Source of the DNA: Acidobacteriota bacterium
Lineage (GTDB): Bacteria > Acidobacteriota > Vicinamibacteria > Vicinamibacterales > Vicinamibacteraceae
Assembly: GCA_013695405.1 (NCBI GenBank)
Contig: JACDAO010000678.1
Coordinates: 1-5,410, forward strand
Direction of reading: 5' to 3'
DNA: 5,410 nt
The position numbers were made by a program, and so were the translations under genes. The notes beneath the pieces were generated by a model. That model was not told the DNA's origin. It was given only the letters and a program-made list of their open reading frames with translations, and searched no databases. Below are positions 1 through 4,952 of the stretch, one piece after another. Within the stretch, counting starts at the first letter, position 1, and each line of letters begins with the position of its first letter.

Positions 1-435
1 GGCCACCTCACCGCGACCAAGGGGGGACGCGTGCGATACGTGCCGCTGACGCGCCGACTGGCGGCGGGACTCGAGGCCGCGCAGCCGGGTGCGGGCAAGA
101 CGGACGAGGTGCTGAAGCGGGACAACGGCCGGCCGTTCCGCGAAAGCCACGTGGCCGACCTGTTGGCCAAGGTGGCGCGGGAGGCGGGGATGCCGCCGCA
201 CGGTCCGCACACCCTCCGCCACACGTTCTGCTCGCACCTGGCGATGCGGGGCGCGGCGGTGAGCGCCATTCAGGTGCTGGCTGGACACCAGGACCTGTTG
301 ACGACACAGCGGTACATGCACCTGAGCCCGAACATGCTCGATGCGGCCATTAAACTCCTCGACGCGCCCCGTATTCGCGAGGCGCCCCGTGGAGATATTG
401 TGGAGACGCTGGCAGGCGCCTTCACAAGTGATTGA
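1..435 (+). CDS. Tyrosine recombinase (phage-type integrase), C-terminal catalytic part, 5' end outside window
   Basis: Site-specific recombinase that would cut and rejoin DNA through a tyrosine-phosphate intermediate. The frame is open from base 1, so the true start lies upstream; the GTG at base 31 is internal. Most of the family's catalytic set is visible. The beta-hairpin lysine is in ATKGGRVRYVPL (Lys codon 19-21). The HTLRH box has His at 208-210, Arg at 217-219 and His at 220-222. The GH motif has His at 286-288, and the nucleophile is the Tyr of RYMHL (313-315). The first catalytic Arg and the N-terminal DNA-binding domain would lie left of the window. About 30 residues follow the YMHL motif, ending at TGA 433-435. 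It converges on a tRNA-Lys gene 15 bases away, the arrangement typical of an integrative element's integrase at its attachment site. Family is clear; whether it is a phage, island or Xer-like enzyme cannot be decided from this half. Confidence 0.9.
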   Translation, partial: GHLTATKGGRVRYVPLTRRLAAGLEAAQPGAGKTDEVLKRDNGRPFRESHVADLLAKVAREAGMPPHGPHTLRHTFCSHLAMRGAAVSAIQVLAGHQDLLTTQRYMHLSPNMLDAAIKLLDAPRIREAPRGDIVETLAGAFTSD

Positions 436-450
436 TTGGTAATGATTTAG

Positions 451-526
451 TGGTGAGCCGGGAAGGAATCGAACCTTCAACCCGCAGATTAAGAGTCTGC
501 TGCTCTGCCAATTGAGCTACCGGCCC
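451..526 (-). tRNA. tRNA-Lys (anticodon CTT), CCA encoded
   Basis: Read on the minus strand this folds into a complete 76-base cloverleaf. The acceptor stem GGGCCGG pairs with CCGGCTC (one G-U). The D arm is GCTC/GAGC with an AATTGGCA loop. The anticodon stem is GCAGA/TCTGC with loop CTCTTAA, giving anticodon CTT, which reads AAG lysine codons. The variable region is GGGTT. The T arm is GAAGG/CCTTC with loop TTCGATT, followed by discriminator A and an encoded CCA (451-453). It is transcribed leftwards, towards the integrase. A TATCCT hexamer on the minus strand (complement of 565-570) could be its -10 box, but no matching -35 is clear. The intact cloverleaf indicates a functional gene, even if its 3' end serves as an attachment site. 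Confidence 0.97.
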
Positions 527-626
527 ACACTGTGCGTGCGTCAGGGCCCCGACGCCGACCCGGGAGGATACCACACGTTCTCCCGACGAGCCCGTACTGT
601 AGCTGAATCGAACACTCGTACCCCTT

Positions 627-648
627 TACACGTCGACTACACGTCGAC
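627..648. repeat. Exact 11-bp tandem repeat in the tRNA/operon intergenic region
   Basis: The unit TACACGTCGAC occurs twice with no spacer (627-637 and 638-648). Each copy contains the palindrome GTCGAC. The second copy runs into GACAGTGTC (646-654), itself a GACA/TGTC inverted repeat around one base. An 11-bp period puts the copies about one helical turn apart, as in tandem operator half-sites. It lies 136 bases before the first gene of the three-gene cluster and 101 bases beyond the tRNA 5' end. A regulatory role is inference. Confidence 0.55.
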
Positions 649-709
649 AGTGTCTCACTCCAGCTTCGCCTCGCCAGCCAGCCTCAGCCAAAGTGCGACG
701 AAACCTGCC

Positions 710-739
710 GCACGGCGGCGAATCACTTCGCCGCCGTGC
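710..739. repeat. Perfect 13-bp inverted repeat (hairpin) with TCAC loop
   Basis: The left arm GCACGGCGGCGAA (710-722) and right arm TTCGCCGCCGTGC (727-739) are exact reverse complements around a 4-base TCAC loop. In RNA this would be a very stable hairpin. It lies between two divergently transcribed units, so it does not sit after any gene, and no T-run follows on either strand. That argues against a simple terminator. It ends 44 bases before the ATG at 784, so it could be a 5' leader structure, a protein-binding palindrome or a dispersed palindromic element. A possible GTG start at 736 for the next gene would lie inside the right arm and is disfavoured for that reason. Confidence 0.75.
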
Positions 740-783
740 CAGCGCGGCCAGATGGCAGTCGCCTTGCACTCGCTCGTCACGTC

Positions 784-1092
784 ATGAGTGACATGCCTGC
801 TCCCCTCGATTCCCTGCAGGACTACAGCCTGCCCGACTTCGACCTGCCGGTTGGTGCCGCCGTGGTCGGCGGTGCGCTGATTGGCAGCTTCGGGGCCTTC
901 CTGTTCCTGACCGCGCGTGGCACGGTGCTGCGCCATGACCTGACCGCCAGGTTCGAGAGGCTGCTCGAAGGCCTCGAAACCGTGCTGACTGGGTGGGGCG
1001 ACCTGCAGCAGCGCGCCACCGGCCTGCGCAGCCTGATCGACACCTCCCGCAACACGCGACGTTCGGACGCCAGCAGCCCGTCGACGTCCTAG
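784..1092 (+). CDS. Small single-pass membrane protein, unknown function (first gene of YtxH cluster)
   Basis: A 102-residue protein I do not recognise as a named family. It has a short polar, acidic N-terminus (about residues 1-20) and one hydrophobic segment at about 21-44, rich in Gly and Ala with a GAFLFLTA end. A charged, probably helical stretch follows (about 50-88, with regularly spaced leucines), then a Ser/Thr-rich tail. The likely topology is one membrane helix with the helical tail on one face of the membrane. The ATG at 784 was preferred over a GTG at 736, which lies inside a hairpin and would add an unconvincing arginine-rich extension; the ATG at 793 is also possible. No Shine-Dalgarno site is evident. 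It is followed after 12 bases by the coiled-coil membrane protein, so the three genes from here to 1978 are probably co-transcribed. Its coding status rests on this packing, the clean membrane segment and the G+C-rich third positions. Confidence 0.75.
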   Translation: MSDMPAPLDSLQDYSLPDFDLPVGAAVVGGALIGSFGAFLFLTARGTVLRHDLTARFERLLEGLETVLTGWGDLQQRATGLRSLIDTSRNTRRSDASSPSTS

Positions 1093-1104
1093 AAGAGACC
1101 GCTT

Positions 1105-1548
1105 ATGGACAATCTCTCGACCACCAATACCCTGCTCGCGGTGATGGCCGGCGTGCAGGTGCTCTGGATCGTCGCCGCGCTGGTCGCCGCGATGTACGTG
1201 CGCGGCATGGTCACGCGCACCGAAACCGCGCTGGCGCGCTTGCAAGACGAGCACGTACGCCCCCTGAGAGGCAAGGTCGATCACATCCTGTCGAAGGTCG
1301 ACCACGTCATGTCGGACGTGTCGCAGACGACCGGTGCGGTGCAGCAGCGCGCGGCGGCGGTCGACGCGAGCTTGTCCTCGACGTATCAGGTGGCCGAGCG
1401 CGAGGCCCGACGCGTGGCGTCGGTCTTCACCGCACTCGCCCGCGAAACCACCGCCGTGGCCACCGGCGTCCGCGCTGCCGTGGCGGCCGTCGCCCAGCCA
1501 ACCCCATCCACCCCTACTCGAGGAGTCCGCGATGACCTACCCGCATGA
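1105..1548 (+). CDS. Membrane-anchored coiled-coil protein, DUF948-like
   Basis: A 147-residue protein with an N-terminal hydrophobic helix (about residues 9-32, ending MYVRG), then a long Ala-rich, polar helical region (about 36-128) with heptad character and a short Pro/Thr tail. This architecture, one N-terminal membrane helix followed by a coiled coil, resembles DUF948-type proteins; the match is by style and not by a diagnostic motif. Two successive heptads, KVDHILS and KVDHVMS (residues 57-70), come from a 21-base tandem duplication. A purine-rich AGAAGAGA (1091-1098) lies 6 bases before the ATG and fits a ribosome binding site. Its 3' end overlaps the next gene by 17 bases in a different frame, which suggests translational coupling. 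The probable role is a structural or scaffolding envelope protein working with the YtxH-like neighbour. Confidence 0.85.
   Translation: MDNLSTTNTLLAVMAGVQVLWIVAALVAAMYVRGMVTRTETALARLQDEHVRPLRGKVDHILSKVDHVMSDVSQTTGAVQQRAAAVDASLSSTYQVAEREARRVASVFTALARETTAVATGVRAAVAAVAQPTPSTPTRGVRDDLPA
1273..1314 (+). repeat. 21-bp in-frame tandem duplication encoding two coiled-coil heptads
   Basis: Two adjacent 21-base units (1273-1293 and 1294-1314) agree at 18 of 21 positions. They encode KVDHILS and KVDHVMS. The three differences are one silent (GAT/GAC-type) change and two that swap Ile/Val and Leu/Met, all tolerated at hydrophobic heptad positions. This looks like coiled-coil growth by whole-heptad duplication. 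Confidence 0.7.
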
Positions 1549-1978
1549 CGACTACAGCACGACCGACACCCACGACAGTCACTTCATGCTCGGCCTGCTG
1601 ACGGGCGCCGCGATCGGCGCCGGCGTGGCGTTGCTGTTCGCCCCCCGCGAGGGCTCGCAGGTCCGCCAGGGACTGGCCGACAACGCCCAGCGCGTCGGCC
1701 GCCGCCTGCAGGACAACTACGAAGACGTAGCTGGCACGGTCCGTCATTCGGCCCGCAAGGTGATGGACCAGGCCGGCGATTTGATCGAGCGAGGCAAGGG
1801 CGCCTATCAGGACGCCGCCGCCGACGTGCGTCACGGCGTGTCCGATGCCTCGCGCACCGCGCAGGATTTGGCGAGCGAAAGCGGTTACCGTCCGGCAACC
1901 TCCGACACCACGACCAGCGCCGGCCTGACCTCACCGGCGTCGCCGTCGGATCCGTTCCCCCGCTCGCCACTGAGCTGA
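1532..1978 (+). CDS. YtxH domain-containing protein
   Basis: A 148-residue protein with the YtxH signature near its N-terminus. A hydrophobic Gly/Ala helix with GLLTGAAIGAGVALLF (about residues 21-36) runs straight into APREGSQVRQGL (37-48), the usual 'LFAP+xG...R' pattern of the family. An amphipathic helical region follows (about 48-115), with repeated Asp/Arg/Ala positions typical of stress-type YtxH/LEA-like proteins. The tail is Ser/Thr/Pro-rich and probably disordered. Bacillus YtxH is a general-stress protein; the molecular function of the family is not established. The start is well supported: GAGGAG (1520-1525) lies 6 bases before ATG 1532, and the frame upstream is only the shadow of the preceding gene. 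It overlaps that gene by 17 bases, so its translation is likely coupled to it. It is the last gene of the cluster. Confidence 0.9.
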   Translation: MTYPHDDYSTTDTHDSHFMLGLLTGAAIGAGVALLFAPREGSQVRQGLADNAQRVGRRLQDNYEDVAGTVRHSARKVMDQAGDLIERGKGAYQDAAADVRHGVSDASRTAQDLASESGYRPATSDTTTSAGLTSPASPSDPFPRSPLS

Positions 1979-1994
1979 TCGTCCGCCCGTATCA

Positions 1995-2015
1995 GGGGCG
2001 GCTCACGGCCGCCCC
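1995..2015 (+). terminator. Hairpin after the YtxH cluster, probable terminator
   Basis: GGGGCGGC (1995-2002) pairs perfectly with GCCGCCCC (2008-2015) around TCACG, starting 16 bases after the YtxH stop codon. The sequence after the stem is only mildly T-rich (CTTCTT at 2026-2031), so it is not a textbook intrinsic terminator. Position and stem strength make transcription termination the likeliest role. Confidence 0.5.
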
Positions 2016-2029
2016 ACCTCCGTCGCTTC

Positions 2030-2035
2030 TTGACA
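2030..2035 (+). promoter_or_regulatory. Consensus -35 hexamer TTGACA, possible promoter
   Basis: TTGACA (2030-2035) is an exact sigma-70 type -35 box located just past the presumed terminator. No good -10 box lies 16-18 bases on: CATGAT (2056-2061) is at spacing 20, and TACGGT (2045-2050) is much too close at 9. It may drive the short ORF at 2057, or be what remains of a promoter for a lost gene. Confidence 0.3.
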
Positions 2036-2056
2036 TCTCGCCGGTACGGTGTGGGC

Positions 2057-2188
2057 ATGATCACCTGCCATCGACCGGCTCGTCGCACTTGGACCTGCAC
2101 CTCCCTCCTGCTCGTGCTCGTCGCCCTGTGCGGCGCGGCACCGGGCGTGCAGGTCCCCAGTCTCGACCCCATCCCACCTGTCCCCTGA
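2057..2188 (+). pseudogene. Truncated exported protein: signal-peptide-like N-terminus only
   Basis: A 43-residue ORF from ATG 2057 to TGA 2186-2188. It has a basic N-region (HRPARR, residues 5-10), a hydrophobic core (TSLLLVLVALCGAAPG, about 15-30) and then a short Pro-rich stretch before the stop. This resembles a bacterial signal peptide whose mature domain is missing. It ends where similarity to a histidine kinase starts in another frame, so it is best read as the 5' remnant of a secreted-protein gene joined to unrelated DNA. It could also be a genuine small exported peptide, or chance. A TTGACA box lies 21 bases upstream; no Shine-Dalgarno site is clear. Confidence 0.35.
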
Positions 2189-2438
2189 CGATCTCGCCCG
2201 CGTCTTCGAACGCTTCTACCGCACCGATCCGTCCCGGCAGCGGGAGACCGGCGGCACCGGGCTGGTGCTGGGGATCGTCCGACACCTCGTCGAGGCCCAG
2301 GGCGGCCGGGTGTGGGCGAGAAGTGGCGCCGACGAGGTCTCGGTGACGCTGACGCTGCCGCTCGCCGGTCCTGGCAGCCCCGACCGGCCGCGACCCACCG
2401 GCAACGGCGAGATCAGAGGCGCGTCCGATCCGGGATGA
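2175..2438 (+). pseudogene. Sensor histidine kinase remnant (C-terminal end of the ATPase domain)
   Basis: In the frame starting at 2175 the translation reads LSPDDLARVFERFYR (2178-2222), then DPSRQRETGGTGLVLGIV, HLVEAQGGRVW and VTLTLPL. This is the standard order of the F box, G2 box and final strands of a HATPase_c domain. Everything before it is absent: no sensor region, HAMP, phospho-accepting His box, N box or recognisable G1 box, and no start codon in frame. The G2 box is also altered, GGTGLVL in place of the usual GGTGLGL (Gly to Val, codon 2265-2267). The frame ends at TGA 2436-2438 after an unusual Pro/Gly-rich tail. A fragment like this cannot bind ATP or signal; it is almost certainly a decaying deletion product. 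Its tail overlaps the end of the minus-strand gene 2413-2655 by 26 bases, and no response regulator gene is adjacent. Confidence 0.8.
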
Positions 2439-2655
2439 TGTCGCCGCGCACGGCTTCGTAGACGTTCTTGGCGGCCCCCACTCCCGGCACGGCGTCGAGC
2501 GAGCTGTCGACCACCCCTCGCCATAGTCCCTTCCGGCGAATCGCATAGCGCAGCCCGAACAGCGCAAGTGCCGCGCCGAGCAGCGGTACCGATCGTCCGA
2601 CCCGCCGCGCCAGGCGCGCGGTGCCGTATTGCGTGATCTGTCGTCGAAGGCCCAT
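2413..2655 (-). CDS. Small membrane protein of unknown function, 80 residues
   Basis: A basic N-terminus (about residues 1-21, six Arg) precedes one hydrophobic segment (SVPLLGAALALFGLRYAI, about 22-39). A basic RRKG turn then leads to a conserved-looking C-terminal block, SSLDAVPGVGAAKNVYEAVRGDIIPD (about 51-76). The 'aLDavPgvGaaKnv.E...GdiIPD' arrangement is of a type I have seen in small hypothetical proteins of Acidobacteriota; I cannot name a family or function. The start is fixed by an in-frame TGA two codons upstream of the ATG (complement of 2653-2655). A GAGGG directly abuts that ATG, too close for a normal ribosome binding site, so initiation may be leaderless or weak. It is divergent from the dehydrogenase gene with 109 bases between them. 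Confidence 0.7.
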   Translation of the reverse strand: MGLRRQITQYGTARLARRVGRSVPLLGAALALFGLRYAIRRKGLWRGVVDSSLDAVPGVGAAKNVYEAVRGDIIPDRTRL

Positions 2656-2751
2656 CCCTCATGGTGAGGCCCCGTTTCCCGCTACGCAAACACAGCCGTA
2701 GCGCAGCTCGCTCGCCAGGGGTTGGTCGTGGAGTCGCAGGCGGCCTGATGC

Positions 2752-2757
2752 GATACT
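2752..2757 (+). promoter_or_regulatory. Possible -10 box for a leaderless dehydrogenase transcript
   Basis: GATACT (2752-2757) matches TATAAT at 4 of 6 positions and ends 7 bases before the GTG at 2765. This is the distance expected if transcription began at or beside the start codon. It would explain the missing ribosome binding site. No good -35 box lies at the right distance (TGGAGT at 2729-2734 is weak), so this is tentative. Confidence 0.22.
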
Positions 2758-2764
2758 CCCGGGC

Positions 2765-4696
2765 GTGACCAGGGCCCAGGGATCGTCGACACGATGGCAC
2801 CGCTCGGCCTGGCACTTGCTCGCGACCGGCACGACGCTGCTCGGCGTGACGTTGTCGGGTTCGCAGTCCCCAGCGCCGGCCCCGACGACGGGCGCCAGCC
2901 ACGAGAGCGCGCGGTTCTCACCACTCGCCGACCTGACGCCGGCCAACGTCACATCCCTGGCACCGGCCTGGACCTACCACACGCGCGACTTCAGTGGCGG
3001 CCTCGGACCGACCCCCGCGCGCAGCGTGCCGGGCGTGCAGACCAGCCCGCTGCTCTCGGGCGACACCCTCTACGTCACCACCCCCTCCAGCATTGTCATC
3101 GCGCTCGATCCGGAGACCGGCCGCGAGCGCTGGCGGCATGATCCGCAAGCCGGCAAGCCGCGGCGTTGTTACGAGCCGCATCGCGGAGTTTCGATCTGGC
3201 AGGGGAGTGATCGGGCCCAGACGGTCCGCACGGTGTTCTCGGGCACCTGCGACGGACGGTTGATCGCGCTCGACGCAACAACCGGTAAGCCTCGGGGCAC
3301 GTTCGGGACCGCGGGCGGGATCGACCTGCGTGCCGGTGTCGACGCCAGGGACGGCGACGCCTACTCGATGACCACGCCGCCGGCGATCTTCCGCGACCTG
3401 GTGATCGCGGGGGCGCAGGCGCCAGAGGGGACGCCGCGCGGCCCGGCCGGGGACGTCCGCGCATTCGACGTCCGGACCGGCCGTCAGGTGTGGCGCTTCC
3501 ACACCGTGCCCCGGCCAGGAGAGGTCGGACACGACACCTGGCCCGCCGACGGCTGGCAGCGCCGCACCGGGGTCAACGTGTGGAGCGCGATGAGTGTCGA
3601 CCACGACCGCGGTCTGCTGTTCCTGCCGATTGGCTCACCGTCGTACGACTTCTATGGCGCCGACAGGGCCGGACAGAACCTGTTCGGCAACTCGCTGGTC
3701 GCACTCGACGCCACGACCGGCGTCCGCAAGTGGCACGCTCAGCTGGTGCACCACGACATCTGGGACTTCGATCCGCCGGCGCAGCCGATCCTGGCCGACA
3801 TCCGTCGCGATGGGCGCGTCATCCCGGTGGTCGTGCAGGTGACAAAGATGGGCCTGGTGTTCGTCTTCGATCGCACCAACGGCACACCCGTGTTCGGCAT
3901 CGAGGAACGGCCGGTGCCCCAGAGCGTGGTGCCGGGGGAGCGCACCTGGCCGACGCAACCGTTTCCCACCCTGCCTCGACCACTGGCGCGACACACGCCG
4001 CTGACCCGTGACCAGTTGACCACCGTCACCCCAGAGTCCCGCGCCGAGTGCGAACGGCTGTTCGATCTGGTGACCAGCGGCGGCCTGTTCACCCCGCCTG
4101 GCCTGACGCCGACGCTGTGGTTTCCCGGCACGATGGGCGGCGCGACCTGGTCCGGGGGCGCCGTCGATCCCTCGTCGTCACTGCTGATCGTCAACACCAA
4201 CGAGGTCGGTGCGGTCGGGCAGATGGCGCCGACGCCCGCGGGCTCGGCGCTGGCATACACCAGGACCGGGCCGGCCGGCCCGTACGGCCGCTTCTGGGAC
4301 AGCCGGCAGTTGCCCTGTCAGCAACCACCGTGGGGCGTCCTGCACGCTGTCGACCTGAGCACCGGGCACATCGCGTGGCAGGTGCCACTCGGCAACGTAC
4401 CGGTTCTCGAAGCCCAGGGCATCACCGGGACCGGATCGCCCAACATCGGTGGCGCGATCGTCACCGGCGGGGGGCTGGTGTTCATCGGCGGCGCCAGCGA
4501 CAGCCGCCTGCGTGCCTTCGAGTTGCACACTGGCAAGGAGGTCTGGCGTGCCGACCTGCCGGCCAGCGGCCACGCCCTGCCGATCACCTATCGCGGACCG
4601 ACCACCGGCCGGCAGTACGTGGTCATCGCAGCCGGTGGGGGCGGCAAGTTCTCCCGCACCATCTCTGACGCCATCGTCGCCTTCGCTCGACCCTGA
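2765..4696 (+). CDS. PQQ-dependent dehydrogenase (quinoprotein, membrane-glucose-dehydrogenase-like), exported
   Basis: A 643-residue quinoprotein that would oxidise an alcohol, sugar or related polyol outside the cytoplasm using pyrroloquinoline quinone and pass electrons to the respiratory chain. Residues about 1-35 look like a signal peptide (hydrophobic LLATGTTLLGVTL, 18-30). The rest is an eight-bladed-propeller type fold with at least six 'aLD..TG...W' repeats, near 112-123, 167-174, 232-243, 312-323, 527-538 and 583-594. HHDIWDFD (329-336) and TKMGLVFVFDR (360-370) match the active-site segments of E. coli Gcd. D334 and K361 are 27 apart, the same spacing as Asp466 and Lys493 there. 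The C-terminal GRQYVVIAAGGGG (615-627) is also typical. Absent are the five-helix membrane domain of Gcd and any CxxCH haem site, so it is a soluble or peripherally bound form. The usual WxxYGGD..G motif before RFSPL (50-54) is not recognisable. The start is GTG 2765, the first possible start in the open frame; no Shine-Dalgarno is seen. Substrate unknown. Confidence 0.93.
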   Translation: MTRAQGSSTRWHRSAWHLLATGTTLLGVTLSGSQSPAPAPTTGASHESARFSPLADLTPANVTSLAPAWTYHTRDFSGGLGPTPARSVPGVQTSPLLSGDTLYVTTPSSIVIALDPETGRERWRHDPQAGKPRRCYEPHRGVSIWQGSDRAQTVRTVFSGTCDGRLIALDATTGKPRGTFGTAGGIDLRAGVDARDGDAYSMTTPPAIFRDLVIAGAQAPEGTPRGPAGDVRAFDVRTGRQVWRFHTVPRPGEVGHDTWPADGWQRRTGVNVWSAMSVDHDRGLLFLPIGSPSYDFYGADRAGQNLFGNSLVALDATTGVRKWHAQLVHHDIWDFDPPAQPILADIRRDGRVIPVVVQVTKMGLVFVFDRTNGTPVFGIEERPVPQSVVPGERTWPTQPFPTLPRPLARHTPLTRDQLTTVTPESRAECERLFDLVTSGGLFTPPGLTPTLWFPGTMGGATWSGGAVDPSSSLLIVNTNEVGAVGQMAPTPAGSALAYTRTGPAGPYGRFWDSRQLPCQQPPWGVLHAVDLSTGHIAWQVPLGNVPVLEAQGITGTGSPNIGGAIVTGGGLVFIGGASDSRLRAFELHTGKEVWRADLPASGHALPITYRGPTTGRQYVVIAAGGGGKFSRTISDAIVAFARP

Positions 4697-4726
4697 CGCG
4701 CGGCGGCGTCCTGCGGCGCCACTCTC

Positions 4727-4742
4727 CCGACACAACCGTCGG
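4727..4742 (+). terminator. Weak hairpin after the dehydrogenase gene
   Basis: CCGAC (4727-4731) pairs with GTCGG (4738-4742) around ACAACC, 30 bases after the dehydrogenase stop. The stem is only 5 bp and no T-run follows, so a terminator role is a guess. The remainder of the 256-base gap to the next gene shows no convincing gene, RNA or promoter. Confidence 0.15.
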
Positions 4743-4952
4743 CTCGCCGCCATATTCGCGCAGCGTCGGCGCCAGACCGACACCAGGCTGACGCCCAAAC
4801 AGGCGGTCAGCGGAAGCCGTGTGCGGCACGAATGTATCGGTAAAGCCAAGGAATAGTGGGACTGGAGTCAAACTCGGCCGGAGCGGCGGCTGACGACGTG
4901 CCGACAGTCCGTGGCGGCTCCGTTTCTGCAATCGAGCTCCGGCACATCGCCC

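Noticed and set aside
736..783. Extended GTG start for the 784 gene
   Set aside because: The GTG lies within the right arm of the perfect hairpin, and the added residues are arginine-rich and unlike the N-terminus of a membrane protein.
512..787. Plus-strand 91-residue ORF
   Set aside because: It starts inside the tRNA gene, runs through the repeat and hairpin region, has no domain features and ends just inside the next gene.
655..1305. Minus-strand 216-residue ORF
   Set aside because: Antisense to two better-supported genes; composition is that of a G+C-rich shadow frame with no recognisable motif.
1334..1531. N-terminal extension of the YtxH-like gene
   Set aside because: This is the shadow of the coiled-coil gene; a strong GAGGAG ribosome binding site places the true start at 1532.
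2061..2902. Overlapping minus-strand ORFs of 168 and 228 residues
   Set aside because: They cover the kinase remnant and the small membrane protein in other frames, are Arg/Pro/Gly rich and carry no family motif.
4178..4849. Minus-strand 223-residue ORF opposite the dehydrogenase
   Set aside because: Long only because stop codons are rare in G+C-rich antisense frames; the plus-strand dehydrogenase explains the region completely.
4623..4931. Minus-strand 102-residue ORF in the gap after the dehydrogenase
   Set aside because: It contains a mildly hydrophobic stretch, but overlaps the dehydrogenase end, is Arg-rich elsewhere and shows no start signal or recognisable domain. Treated as non-coding.
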